Origin: Polaribacter vadi
GTDB taxonomy: Bacteria; Bacteroidota; Bacteroidia; Flavobacteriales; Flavobacteriaceae
Assembly (NCBI RefSeq): GCF_001761365.1
Contig: NZ_CP017477.1
Coordinates: 394,501-458,500 of the forward strand
DNA: 64,000 nt
Direction: 5' to 3'
Made by a program: the position numbers and the translations under genes. Positions 7,077 to 15,563 of the stretch are shown here, in pieces. Below the pieces are notes generated by a model that made no database searches, was not told the DNA's origin, and saw only the letters and a program-made list of their open reading frames with translations. How positions within the stretch are numbered: the first letter of the stretch is position 1; each line of letters starts with the position of its first letter.

Positions 7077-9545
7077 TTAATTTTTTTCGTTTTCTAATAA
7101 TTGTTCTAAAGCTATAAAATCTGGCACCAAAACTTGTCTTGCTTTACTACCTTCAAAGCCACCAACAATTCCAGCAGCTTCTAACTGGTCAATTAATCTA
7201 CCAGCTCTATTATAGCCTAATTTTAATTTTCTTTGTAATAAAGAAGCTGAACCTTGTTGCGCAGTTACAATAATTTCTGCTGCATCTTTAAACAACTTAT
7301 CTCTATCTGCAATATCAATATCAATACTTGTGCCACTTTCATCATCTACATATTCTGGCAATAAATACGCATCTGCATACGCTTTTTGCGAACCAATAAA
7401 ATCGGTAATTTTTTCCACTTCTGGAGTATCTACAAAAGCACATTGTATTCTGCTTAAGGTATTTCCAGCTGTATATAATAAATCTCCACGTCCAATTAAT
7501 TGGTCTGCTCCTCCAGCATCTAAAATGGTTCTAGAATCTATTTTAGAGGTTACTCTAAAGGCAATTCTTGCTGGGAAGTTTGCTTTAATTATCCCTGTAA
7601 TTACATTTACAGAAGGTCTTTGTGTTGCTACAATTAAATGAATACCAATAGCTCTTGCAAGTTGAGCTAAACGTGCAATTGGTGTTTCTACTTCTTTACC
7701 AGCAGTCATTATTAAATCTGCAAATTCATCAATTACCAAAACAATATAAGGTAAAAATTGATGTCCTTCATTAGGATTCAATTTTCGTTGTTTAAACTTA
7801 ACATTGTATTCCTTAATATTACGAACCATGGCTGCTTTTAGCAAATCGTAACGATTATCCATTTCAATACATAACGAATTTAATGTATGTACAACTTTGG
7901 TAGTATCTGTAATAATGGCTTCTTCAACATCTGGTAATTTTGCCAAATAATGACGCTCAATTTTATTAAACAACGTAAGTTCTACTTTCTTTGGATCTAC
8001 CAAAATAAACTTTACTTCTGCTGGATGTTTTTTATATAAAAGTGATGTTAAAACCGCATTTAAACCAACCGATTTTCCTTGACCAGTTGCTCCAGCCATT
8101 AAAAGGTGAGGCATTTTTGCTAAATCAATCACAAAAGTTTCGTTACTAATTGTTTTACCCAAAGCAATTGGTAATTCCATTTGAGATTCTTGGAATCTTT
8201 TTGATGTAATTACAGAGTGCATAGAAACAATGGTCGATTTTTTATTTGGTACTTCTATACCAATCGTTCCTTTTCCTGGAATTGGAGCAATAATTCTAAT
8301 ACCTAAAGCAGATAAAGAAAGTGCAATATCATCTTCTAAATTTTTAATTTTTGAGATTCTAATTCCTGCTTCTGGAACAATTTCATACAAAGTAATTGTT
8401 GGCCCAACAGTAGCTTTTATTTCTGCAATACCAATTTTATAATTTTTTAAAGTATCTACAATCCTATCTTTATTGGCTTCTAATTCCTCAGGATCAATAG
8501 AAATACTTTCATTATATTGTTTCAGTAAATTAAAAGTTGGGAACTTAAAGTTAGATAATTCTAAAGTAGGATCAAACTCACCAAAGTCTTGTAATATTTT
8601 GTCTGATAAATTTTCTGTGGATGATTCTTCCTCTCTTGCAATGGCAATATCAATTCCAACATCATTCATATCTTCAACAGTTTCTTCTACTTGATCTTCT
8701 GTTGCAGGTTTTTCTTCAATTAATAAGGTAAGTTTTTCTTTTGCTGTTTTTACATCAGAATGTTTAGAAATAGTAGGTTTTAAGTTTTCTAAAGATAACT
8801 CAACTCCAGATTTTACTTTCTTTACCTCTTGTTTTTCAGTTTTAGAAATAGTTTCTTTTTCTAAACTTTCATTAACAACCTCATCCATTGCAGAATACTC
8901 CAATTCTTCTAATTGTCTTTCTGCTCTTTCAATTCTTTTTTGCTTCATTTTTTCAATAAAAGCATCAATATTTACTTTATATCGAACAATTAAATACGTT
9001 AATAATAAAAAGATTAAAATTATTGCTAAACCTGTTTTACCAATAAAAGTCTGTAGATAATCATTAATTTCGAAGCCAATAACCCCAGATAAAAGGGCAT
9101 ATTTTTGATGTAAAAAACCAAGCGTTACAGAAATCCAAAGCATGGCTAATAAACTCCAATTCCAAGAAATGATAACTTTCGCGAATCTTTGCTTTATCAA
9201 AATATAAAAGCCAGATATAAAAATTTGAAAGACAATAATAAAAGCAGCTAAACCAAAACCATCATAAATAAAAAAGTGACTTAAGTTTGCGCCAATTTTA
9301 CCTAATAAATTACTGCTTTTTACAGATTTATCTGTTAAATAGTTTAAGGTACTTTGGTCTTCTTGCCAATTAAAGAAAAAGGAAATAAATGCAGTGCACA
9401 AAAAAAATGCGAACAACATTAAGAAGAAACCAAAAATGGTTTGCGCTTGTCTTGATTTAAAATAAGATAAAAAACCAAGTTTTTTATCCTTTTTATTTTC
9501 TTTTGTAACTGTTGGTTTTTTTAAGATTTGCTTCTTTTTTGCCAT
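7077..9545 (-). CDS. ftsK: DNA translocase FtsK/SpoIIIE
   Basis: 822 residues. Four transmembrane helices lie in the first ~190 residues, followed by a charged linker (about 200-330). The RecA-type motor follows, with Walker A GATGQGKS near residue 485 and Walker B LVIDEFADL near 605. The C-terminal gamma winged helix (QRKLKLGYNRAGRLIDQLE, about 760-800) in known FtsK reads polar DNA sequences. It pumps chromosomal DNA through the closing septum and activates XerCD; a xerD-type gene is at 61708-62604. The linker is short compared with E. coli FtsK, as usual in Bacteroidota. Confidence 0.95.
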   Translation of the reverse strand: MAKKKQILKKPTVTKENKKDKKLGFLSYFKSRQAQTIFGFFLMLFAFFLCTAFISFFFNWQEDQSTLNYLTDKSVKSSNLLGKIGANLSHFFIYDGFGLAAFIIVFQIFISGFYILIKQRFAKVIISWNWSLLAMLWISVTLGFLHQKYALLSGVIGFEINDYLQTFIGKTGLAIILIFLLLTYLIVRYKVNIDAFIEKMKQKRIERAERQLEELEYSAMDEVVNESLEKETISKTEKQEVKKVKSGVELSLENLKPTISKHSDVKTAKEKLTLLIEEKPATEDQVEETVEDMNDVGIDIAIAREEESSTENLSDKILQDFGEFDPTLELSNFKFPTFNLLKQYNESISIDPEELEANKDRIVDTLKNYKIGIAEIKATVGPTITLYEIVPEAGIRISKIKNLEDDIALSLSALGIRIIAPIPGKGTIGIEVPNKKSTIVSMHSVITSKRFQESQMELPIALGKTISNETFVIDLAKMPHLLMAGATGQGKSVGLNAVLTSLLYKKHPAEVKFILVDPKKVELTLFNKIERHYLAKLPDVEEAIITDTTKVVHTLNSLCIEMDNRYDLLKAAMVRNIKEYNVKFKQRKLNPNEGHQFLPYIVLVIDEFADLIMTAGKEVETPIARLAQLARAIGIHLIVATQRPSVNVITGIIKANFPARIAFRVTSKIDSRTILDAGGADQLIGRGDLLYTAGNTLSRIQCAFVDTPEVEKITDFIGSQKAYADAYLLPEYVDDESGTSIDIDIADRDKLFKDAAEIIVTAQQGSASLLQRKLKLGYNRAGRLIDQLEAAGIVGGFEGSKARQVLVPDFIALEQLLENEKN

Positions 9546-9589
9546 TAAAAATGAAAGTAATTTTTTAGAGCGTAAAGATACATTTTTGC

Positions 9590-9970
9590 TTACAACAACA
9601 AAGTAATTTTTGGAACATAAATAATTCCAGCAATAATTAAGGAGATTAAAGCTGCAAATGTTGGTGCACCTGCAGCAATATCTTTAATCAATCCTATTTT
9701 TATATGGAATTCTGGATGAATAAAATCGGCAACTTCTTCAATGGCAGAATTTGCAGCTTCAGCTACTAAAACTAAACCAATTGCTAAACATTGCACAGCC
9801 CATTCCATTTCAGAAATATCAAAAACGAAACCTAAGATAGTTGCAATTAAAGCGAAAAATAATTGTGCTTTTATGCTGTCTTCAGTAGACATTAAAATCC
9901 ATAACCCTTTAAAGGCAAACTTTAAACTTCTAATTCTACCTCTTAGAAAACCATCATTAGGATTTTTCAT
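9590..9970 (-). CDS. dgkA: Diacylglycerol kinase family protein (DgkA-like)
   Basis: 126-residue membrane protein with three hydrophobic helices and the DgkA signature EAANSAIEEVADFIHPEF (about residues 66-83), including the conserved glutamates that bind metal-ATP. Family members phosphorylate diacylglycerol (E. coli) or undecaprenol (Gram-positive type); the substrate cannot be fixed from sequence. The start codon lies 2 bp after the stop of tpx, so it is almost certainly expressed from the tpx promoter. Confidence 0.88.
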   Translation of the reverse strand: MKNPNDGFLRGRIRSLKFAFKGLWILMSTEDSIKAQLFFALIATILGFVFDISEMEWAVQCLAIGLVLVAEAANSAIEEVADFIHPEFHIKIGLIKDIAAGAPTFAALISLIIAGIIYVPKITLLL

Positions 9971-9972
9971 TC

Positions 9973-10470
9973 TTAAATAGCTTTTAAAGCAGCTTCGTAA
10001 TTTGGTTCTTCAGCAATTTCAGGAACTTGTTGTGTATACGTAACAATTCCTTTTGGATTTACGATAACAATGGCTCTTGAATGTAAATCTGCCATGGGTC
10101 CATTTGCGATGTTTAGCTTGTAATCTTTTCCAAAATCACCATTCGCAAAATCAGAAAGCATTACAACATTATCTAATCCTTCTGCAGCACAAAAACGAGC
10201 TTGCGCAAAAGGTAAGTCTTTAGAAATACATAATACTACAGTATTGTCTAAACCAGAAGCTTTTTCATTAAATTCCCTTACAGACATTGCACAAATACCA
10301 GTATCTACACTAGGAAAAATATTCATAATGATATTTTTACCCTCAAAATCTGATAAAGATTTATGTGATAAATCTACAGTGGTTAATGTGAAATTTGGAG
10401 CTTTGCTACCTATTTTTGGTAAATCTCCTATTGTACTTATTGCGTTTCCTTTTAATGTAATATCTGCCAT
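9973..10470 (-). CDS. tpx: Thiol peroxidase (2-Cys peroxiredoxin Tpx)
   Basis: 165 residues from the ATG at 10470 (MADITLKGNAIST). An ATG at 10497 would overlap the promoter and add a non-homologous 9-residue tail. Peroxidatic Cys60 sits in SVDTGICAMS and resolving Cys94 in ARFCAAEG, matching Cys61/Cys95 of E. coli Tpx. It reduces hydroperoxides with thioredoxin in the periplasm or cytoplasm depending on species; with no signal peptide here it is probably cytoplasmic. First gene of a tpx-dgkA pair. Confidence 0.95.
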   Translation of the reverse strand: MADITLKGNAISTIGDLPKIGSKAPNFTLTTVDLSHKSLSDFEGKNIIMNIFPSVDTGICAMSVREFNEKASGLDNTVVLCISKDLPFAQARFCAAEGLDNVVMLSDFANGDFGKDYKLNIANGPMADLHSRAIVIVNPKGIVTYTQQVPEIAEEPNYEAALKAI

Positions 10471-10494
10471 TTTATTATTTTTTTTAGTGATATT

Positions 10495-10522
10495 CAAAAG
10501 TAAGAATAATTAAATCAATCAA
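10495..10522 (-). promoter_or_regulatory. Sigma-A type promoter of tpx
   Basis: On the minus strand, TACTTTTG (complement of 10495-10502) is a perfect TAnnTTTG -7 element. A TTG -33 box (complement of 10520-10522) lies 17 nt upstream. The ATG at 10470 is 24 nt downstream of the -7 box. Confidence 0.65.
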
Positions 10523-10669
10523 TAAAAAATAATATCTAAAACATCCTTAATTTTAAGTATTACTATCGATTTAATACTTTTTTAACAGTTATGGAAAACC
10601 GTAACTTCATTCTTTGCGTAAATATGAGCGTAACACAAATATTAATTATTAATAAATAATTTTATCATT

Positions 10670-11230
10670 ATGAAGAAATCAAATTTTTTAAAAGTGTCAA
10701 TTTTTATTTTTACATTATTTATAGGACAAACTTATTTTGCTCAAAAAACTAAAATGGTTGGTGGAGCAGAAATGTTTCCTTCTAAAAACATTATAGAAAA
10801 TGCAGTAAATTCTAAAGATCATACCACTTTAGTAGCAGCAGTAAAAGCAGCAGATTTAGTAGCAACGTTATCTGGAGATGGTCCATTTACCGTTTTTGCA
10901 CCCGTAAATAAAGCGTTTGAAATGTTGCCAGAAGGAACTGTTGCAACTTTATTAAAACCAGAAAATAAAAAACAATTACAAATTATTTTAACATATCACG
11001 TAGTTGCTGGTAAAGTTAGTGCAGCAGATTTAATTAAAATGATTAAAGATAATGACGGAAAAGTGGCAATAAAAACAGTAAGTGGAGGAACCATTACAGC
11101 TTGGATGAAAGATAAAAAAGTTTACATTTCTGATGAAAATGGAGGTAAAGCAGTAGTAACCATTGCAGATGTGAATCAATCTAATGGAGTAATTCACATT
11201 ATTGATAGTGTTTTATTACCAAAATCTTAA
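10670..11230 (+). CDS. Fasciclin (FAS1) domain secreted protein
   Basis: 186 residues with a signal peptide ending near TYFAQ (about residue 25). One FAS1 domain spans about 45-183, with the two conserved boxes FTVFAPVNKAFE and VIHIIDSVLLP, plus LTYHVVAGKVSAADL between them. FAS1 proteins act in adhesion or surface contact; bacterial single-domain forms are exported and their partners are mostly unknown. It is a monocistronic gene with its own terminator. Confidence 0.92.
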   Translation: MKKSNFLKVSIFIFTLFIGQTYFAQKTKMVGGAEMFPSKNIIENAVNSKDHTTLVAAVKAADLVATLSGDGPFTVFAPVNKAFEMLPEGTVATLLKPENKKQLQIILTYHVVAGKVSAADLIKMIKDNDGKVAIKTVSGGTITAWMKDKKVYISDENGGKAVVTIADVNQSNGVIHIIDSVLLPKS

Positions 11231-11257
11231 TTTATAAGAACTCTTATATAAATTTTA

Positions 11258-11286
11258 AGCCACTTTCCCTAAAAGTGGTTTTTTTA
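11258..11286 (+). terminator. Terminator of the fasciclin gene
   Basis: Stem AGCCACTTT (11258-11266) with AAAGTGGTT (11272-11280), including one G-U pair, followed by a run of T to 11285. Confidence 0.85.
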
Positions 11287-11315
11287 TGCTTTTTATTTTT
11301 TGAAATAGTAACAAA

Positions 11316-11342
11316 TTGTATTGATAACTAATTGTACTTTTG
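11316..11342 (+). promoter_or_regulatory. Sigma-A type promoter of the MATE gene
   Basis: TTG at 11316-11318, a 16-nt spacer, and TACTTTTG (TAnnTTTG) at 11335-11342. The GTG start at 11369 is 26 nt beyond the -7 box. Confidence 0.55.
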
Positions 11343-11368
11343 CACACTGAAAAAAGCAACCAAAAAGC

Positions 11369-12763
11369 GTGAATATCACACAATATACATCAGAATTTAA
11401 ATACAATTTAAAACTTGCAACACCAGTAATGTTGGGAATGCTAGGGCATACATTTGTTGCTTTTGTAGATAATATTATGGTGGGTCAATTAGGAACTGCA
11501 GAATTAGCAGCAGTTTCTTTAGGAAATAGTTTTATGTTTATTGCGATGTCTATTGGTATCGGATTTTCAACAGCAATTACACCTATTATTGCAGAAGCAG
11601 ATTCGTCTAATAATTTACAGCAAGCAAGATCTGGTTATAAAAGTGGACTTTTTTTATGCACAACTTTAGGGATTTTATTATTCCTGTTAGTTTTCTTCTC
11701 AAAACCGTTCATGTATTTAATGCAACAGCCAGAAGAAGTGGTAGCATTGGCAATTCCGTATTTAGATTTGGTGGCATTTTCTTTAATTCCGTTGATAATT
11801 TTCCAAGCAATTAAACAGTTTAGTGATGGAATGTCGATGACTAGATACCCAATGTATGCTACTTTATTGGCAAATATTGTAAACGTAGTTTTAAACTATT
11901 TATTAATTTTTGGTAAATTCGGATTTCCAGAAATGGGCATTGTTGGTGCAGCTTATGGAACTTTAGTTTCACGTTTTGTAATGGTTATTTATTTATGGGT
12001 TTTATTGCGTTACAAAGAACGTTCTGCGCAAATAGTAAAAAATATAAAATTCTTTGTTTTAGATAGTTTGATGATCAAAAAAATCATCAACTTAGGTTCT
12101 TTAAGTGGGATGCAAATGTTTTTTGAAGTCGCTATTTTTACGGCTGCAATTTGGTTGAGTGGTTTATTGGGTAAAAATCCGCAAGCAGCGAATCAAATTG
12201 CCTTGAATTTATCTTCCATGACATTTATGGTAGCAATGGGTTTAAGCGTTGCTTCTATGATAAGAGTTGGGAATCAAAAAGGGTTGCAGAATTACAAAGA
12301 ATTGCGAAGAATTGCTTTTTCAATCTTCTTATTAGGGGCTTTACTGGCAACTTTATTTGCGATTTTCTTTTTTATATTCCATAAAAGTTTACCTAATATT
12401 TATATGGATTTAAATGATACTAAAAATTATATAGACAATATGGAAGTGGTTTCTATAGCTGCAGATTTATTATTGGTGGCTGCATTTTTCCAAATTTCTG
12501 ATAGTATTCAAGTTGTATTTCTAGGAGCTTTACGTGGTTTACAAGACGTAAAAGTGCCCACAATTCTTACCTTTATTTCTTATTGGTGTGTTGGTTTTCC
12601 TGTCTCTTACTTTTTAGGTAAAGAAGATATGTATGGTAGTTTTGGAATTTGGCTAGGCTTATTGGCTGGTTTAACAACAGCTTCTGTGTTGTTATATATA
12701 AGGTTTAATACATTAACTTTAAAGTTAATAGAGGAAAAGAAAGAGTTAGTTCTTGAAAGTTAA
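11369..12763 (+). CDS. MATE-family efflux transporter (NorM-like)
   Basis: 464 residues with about twelve transmembrane helices in two homologous halves. The N-terminal half carries ATPVMLGMLGHTFVAFVDNI and MVGQLGTAELAAVSL, typical of NorM-type exporters that couple Na+ or H+ entry to extrusion of cationic drugs. The start is GTG; no in-frame ATG lies nearby upstream, and homologues begin at about this point. It has its own promoter and shares a bidirectional terminator with guaD. Substrate unknown. Confidence 0.92.
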   Translation: MNITQYTSEFKYNLKLATPVMLGMLGHTFVAFVDNIMVGQLGTAELAAVSLGNSFMFIAMSIGIGFSTAITPIIAEADSSNNLQQARSGYKSGLFLCTTLGILLFLLVFFSKPFMYLMQQPEEVVALAIPYLDLVAFSLIPLIIFQAIKQFSDGMSMTRYPMYATLLANIVNVVLNYLLIFGKFGFPEMGIVGAAYGTLVSRFVMVIYLWVLLRYKERSAQIVKNIKFFVLDSLMIKKIINLGSLSGMQMFFEVAIFTAAIWLSGLLGKNPQAANQIALNLSSMTFMVAMGLSVASMIRVGNQKGLQNYKELRRIAFSIFLLGALLATLFAIFFFIFHKSLPNIYMDLNDTKNYIDNMEVVSIAADLLLVAAFFQISDSIQVVFLGALRGLQDVKVPTILTFISYWCVGFPVSYFLGKEDMYGSFGIWLGLLAGLTTASVLLYIRFNTLTLKLIEEKKELVLES

Positions 12764-12814
12764 CTTTATAAGAAATAGAGTATATATTTTTTTAATTTCA
12801 TTTTTTCAACAAAA

Positions 12815-12842
12815 AAAATCCTGATTTTTACATCAGGATTTT
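12815..12842. terminator. Bidirectional terminator between the MATE gene and guaD
   Basis: Arms AAAATCCTGAT (12815-12825) and ATCAGGATTTT (12832-12842), flanked by an A run on the left and T-rich sequence on the right, so it can work on both strands of this convergent pair. Confidence 0.85.
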
Positions 12843-12847
12843 AGTTT

Positions 12848-13318
12848 TTAATATTCAATTTTATCTTGCTTTTCAGACCATTTTTGAAAAGGTTCTAAAG
12901 CAATTTCTCGTCCAACTTGTTCAAATGGAATACTTCTTTTTTCGTAAGGGAGTGGAATTTCTTTATAAATAAATTCATCATCAAAACCAATATCAGCAGC
13001 ATCCTGTTGATTACTTCCATAGTACACTTTATCTGGTCTTGCCCAATAAATTGCGCCTAAACACATTGGGCAAGGCTCGCAAGAAGTGTATATAATGCAA
13101 CCATCTAATTGAAATGAACCAATTTTGTTACAAGCATCTCTAATGGCTGTAACTTCTGCATGTGCTGTTGGATCGTTGGTAGATGTTACTTTGTTATTTC
13201 CACGACCAATAATTTCTCCATCTTTTACAACGATACATCCAAAAGGGCCTCCTTCATTATTACTCATTCCTTTTAAAGCAGCTTTTACTGCTTCACTCAT
13301 AAATTCTGTGTGATTCAT
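12848..13318 (-). CDS. guaD: Guanine deaminase
   Basis: 156 residues, the same length as Bacillus subtilis GuaD and similar along its whole length, including the start MNHTEF and the C-terminal FIYKEI and SIPFEQV segments. Zinc ligands are His53 (TAHAEV, with proton-shuttle Glu55) and Cys83/Cys86 (EPCPMC), at the positions known for GuaD. It converts guanine to xanthine and ammonia in purine salvage. TadA (tRNA adenosine deaminase) shares the fold, but the C-terminal half here is GuaD-like. A single gene ending at the shared terminator. Confidence 0.88.
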   Translation of the reverse strand: MNHTEFMSEAVKAALKGMSNNEGGPFGCIVVKDGEIIGRGNNKVTSTNDPTAHAEVTAIRDACNKIGSFQLDGCIIYTSCEPCPMCLGAIYWARPDKVYYGSNQQDAADIGFDDEFIYKEIPLPYEKRSIPFEQVGREIALEPFQKWSEKQDKIEY

Positions 13319-13514
13319 ACTTTAGTATTCAGTTTTCAGTATCAGTTAACAGTGGAGTATTTAAAACCACCTGAATTTCTGCAAACTTGTTTAATTTTTA
13401 ATAAAGATTCAAATTTATAAACCTTTAAATTATTTGAATTGTTTTTTTGTTTACTTTTAAAATAAAAGTATAATTTTTAATCGATGATTGCATACAGCAA
13501 CTGCCAACTGAAGA

Positions 13515-14915
13515 TTATTTTAAACCTCCTGTCATTTCTTCTGGTTTTACCCAAGCATCATATTCTTCTGGAGTTACATATCCTAAACGTACAGCTTCAA
13601 CTTTTAAAGTTGTTCCATTTTCATGCGCTGTGTTTGCAATTTCTGCAGCTTTATAATAACCTATTTTTGTATTTAAAGCAGTAACTAACATTAAAGAATT
13701 GTTTACTAATTCTGTAATTCTTGTTCTATTTGGTTCAATACCAGCAGCACAATTTTCATCAAATGATCTACAAGCATCACCAATTAATTGAGCAGATTGT
13801 AAAACGTTAGCAGCCATCATTGGTTTAAAAACGTTTAATTCATAATGTCCTTGAGTACCACCAACTGTAACAGCAACATCATTACCCATAACTTGCGCAC
13901 AAACCATTGTGATTGCTTCTGCTTGAGTAGGATTTACTTTTCCTGGCATAATTGAAGAACCAGGTTCGTTTGCAGGAATTATGATTTCTCCAATTCCAGA
14001 TCTTGGTCCAGAAGCCATCATTCTAATATCGTTTGCAATTTTATTTAAAGAAACTGCGATTTGTTTTAAAGCTCCATGCGTTTCTACTAAAGCATCATGA
14101 GCAGCTAAAGCTTCAAATTTATTTTCTGCTGTAATAAATGGCATTCCTGTAAATTCTGCAATGTATTTAGCAACTAAAACATCATATCCTTTTGGAGTAT
14201 TTAAACCTGTACCTACTGCAGTTCCACCTAAAGCTAATTGACTTAAATGTTCTAAAGTGTTATTTAATGCTTTTAAACCGAAGTTTAATTGTGCAACATA
14301 ACCAGAAAATTCTTGACCTAAGGTTAGGGGAGTAGCATCCATTAAATGCGTACGTCCAATTTTTACAACGTCAGAAAATGCTTCTGATTTTGCTTTTAAA
14401 GTATCTCTTAATTGTGTAATTCCAGGAATGGTGTTTTCTACAATTTTCTTGTAAGCAGCAATATGCATACCTGTTGGAAACGTATCGTTAGAAGATTGTG
14501 ATTTGTTTACATCATCATTTGGTTGAATGGTTTTATCACCTTCACCAATTGTTTTTCCAGCAATTTCATGAGCTCTGTTTGCAATCACTTCATTCACATT
14601 CATGTTAGATTGTGTTCCTGAACCTGTTTGCCAAATTACTAAAGGAAATTGATCATCATGTTTGCCTGCTAAAATTTCATCACAAACTTGTGCAATTAAA
14701 TCTCTTTTTTCTGATGTTAAAACATCCAATTCACAATTTGTAAATGCTGCTGCTTTTTTTAGATATGCAAAACCGTATACAATTTCTAAAGGCATAGAAC
14801 CTGCTGCACCAATTTTAAAATTATTTCTAGAACGTTCTGTTTGTGCTCCCCAATATTTATCTGCTGGCACATTTACGTTACCCATTGTGTCTTTTTCAAC
14901 TCTGTATTTTGTCAT
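13515..14915 (-). CDS. fumC: Class II fumarate hydratase
   Basis: 466 residues, full length. The fumarase/aspartase signature [11 protein letters not shown] is present, with the [17 protein letters not shown] and [15 protein letters not shown] active-site segments. It is an iron-independent, oxygen-stable enzyme that interconverts fumarate and malate in the TCA cycle, as a cytoplasmic homotetramer. Flanked by intergenic sequence on both sides, so probably monocistronic. Confidence 0.95.
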   Translation of the reverse strand: MTKYRVEKDTMGNVNVPADKYWGAQTERSRNNFKIGAAGSMPLEIVYGFAYLKKAAAFTNCELDVLTSEKRDLIAQVCDEILAGKHDDQFPLVIWQTGSGTQSNMNVNEVIANRAHEIAGKTIGEGDKTIQPNDDVNKSQSSNDTFPTGMHIAAYKKIVENTIPGITQLRDTLKAKSEAFSDVVKIGRTHLMDATPLTLGQEFSGYVAQLNFGLKALNNTLEHLSQLALGGTAVGTGLNTPKGYDVLVAKYIAEFTGMPFITAENKFEALAAHDALVETHGALKQIAVSLNKIANDIRMMASGPRSGIGEIIIPANEPGSSIMPGKVNPTQAEAITMVCAQVMGNDVAVTVGGTQGHYELNVFKPMMAANVLQSAQLIGDACRSFDENCAAGIEPNRTRITELVNNSLMLVTALNTKIGYYKAAEIANTAHENGTTLKVEAVRLGYVTPEEYDAWVKPEEMTGGLK

Positions 14916-14938
14916 TTTTGGATATTTTAATAAAAGAA

Positions 14939-14946
14939 CAAATTTA
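14939..14946 (-). promoter_or_regulatory. -7 promoter element of fumC
   Basis: The minus-strand reading TAAATTTG fits TAnnTTTG and lies 23 nt upstream of the fumC ATG. No TTG at the usual -33 distance was found. Confidence 0.45.
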
Positions 14947-15035
14947 CATAATCTAAAATGATTACAGATAAACAGTTTTGTAGAAATCGTGTTAAAAGTT
15001 TTTTTGATTTATACGTAGAATTTGAAAATATGTGT

Positions 15036-15043
15036 TATTTTTG
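15036..15043 (+). promoter_or_regulatory. -7 promoter element of the 57-aa membrane protein gene
   Basis: TATTTTTG (TAnnTTTG), 27 nt upstream of the ATG at 15071. The -33 box is unclear. Confidence 0.5.
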
Positions 15044-15070
15044 TGACATAATTTTTACAAATATTCAACA

Positions 15071-15244
15071 ATGTTAGATTTTTCTCAATTTTCAGGATTA
15101 GTTTTATTCATGTTTATTTTTACAGCTGGTTTTTGGTTGTTAATATTCTTATTAACTTTTGTGGTTCCTTATTGGATTGGAGGAACAATTTGGGAAAATT
15201 TCAAATTAAAAAAAGAAGCAAAAGAAGCTGCTGAAGGGAAGTAG
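15071..15244 (+). CDS. Small membrane protein, 57 residues, unknown function
   Basis: A short gene: ATG at 15071, stop TAG at 15242-15244. The product begins MLDFSQFSGLVLFMFIFTAG, has one long or two short hydrophobic helices (about 9-40), and ends in a charged helix (LKKEAKEAAEGK). Support for a real gene: a -7 promoter element 27 nt upstream, a perfect intrinsic terminator 26 bp after the stop, and codon usage like its neighbours. I do not recognise a family. It is divergent from fumC. Possibly a small regulatory or scaffold membrane protein (inference only). Confidence 0.7.
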   Translation: MLDFSQFSGLVLFMFIFTAGFWLLIFLLTFVVPYWIGGTIWENFKLKKEAKEAAEGK

Positions 15245-15270
15245 TTTTTTAAAAATATATTGTACTATAT

Positions 15271-15306
15271 AAAACTCATTCAAGAAATTGAATGAGTTTT
15301 TTTGTT
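15271..15306 (+). terminator. Terminator of the 57-aa protein gene
   Basis: Perfect 13-bp stem, AAAACTCATTCAA (15271-15283) with TTGAATGAGTTTT (15288-15300), a 4-nt loop, then more T. Confidence 0.9.
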
Positions 15307-15426
15307 GTTATAGTTTAGTTTTATAATGATTAAGATATTTGGATAACTTACTGAAGAGATTCTCCAGTTTTCAGAAATAGAAAAGTTTGTAAGATGTTGC
15401 ATAAGATTAACCATTTTATAAAATAC

Positions 15427-15461
15427 AAAAAACTCGTTCAAAAATTGAACGAGTTTTTTTA
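15427..15461. terminator. Bidirectional terminator, likely for the 15564-18029 receptor gene
   Basis: Arms AACTCGTTCAA (15431-15441) and TTGAACGAGTT (15445-15455) with an A run on the left and a T run on the right. It resembles the terminator at 15271. The 319-bp stretch between the two neighbouring genes otherwise holds only this hairpin, the previous one and a dispersed repeat; I see no coding region in it. Confidence 0.8.
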
Positions 15462-15476
15462 TAGGTTTGAGTAAGT

Positions 15477-15558
15477 GCGTTAAGGATTGAAACATTTGTT
15501 TGAGCTCTTTTTTCTTTTTCAGAAAAAAAGCGAGTGTTGAAAGCCTGTTAAAACGCCC
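15477..15558 (-). repeat. Dispersed 3'-end repeat, family 1, copy A (diverged)
   Basis: Plus strand begins GCGTTAAGGATTGAAACA and ends GAAAGCCTGTTAAAACGCCC, with a T-run/A-run hairpin between. It matches copy C at 31739-31812 at both ends. Read on the minus strand it follows the stop codon of the receptor gene by 5 bp, the same orientation relative to the gene as the other copies. Confidence 0.75.
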
Positions 15559-15563
15559 AAAGA

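Noticed and set aside
12848..13318. TadA (tRNA adenosine deaminase)
   Set aside because: Length, N-terminus and C-terminal half match guanine deaminase GuaD; the shared zinc motif alone is not specific.
15301..15461. Possible small RNA between the two terminators
   Set aside because: Only a near-consensus -7 box (GATATTTG at 15334-15341) without a -33; each hairpin is explained by a neighbouring gene.
15280..15495. 71-codon reverse-strand open frame
   Set aside because: It runs through two perfect terminator hairpins and part of a dispersed repeat, with no promoter or homology.
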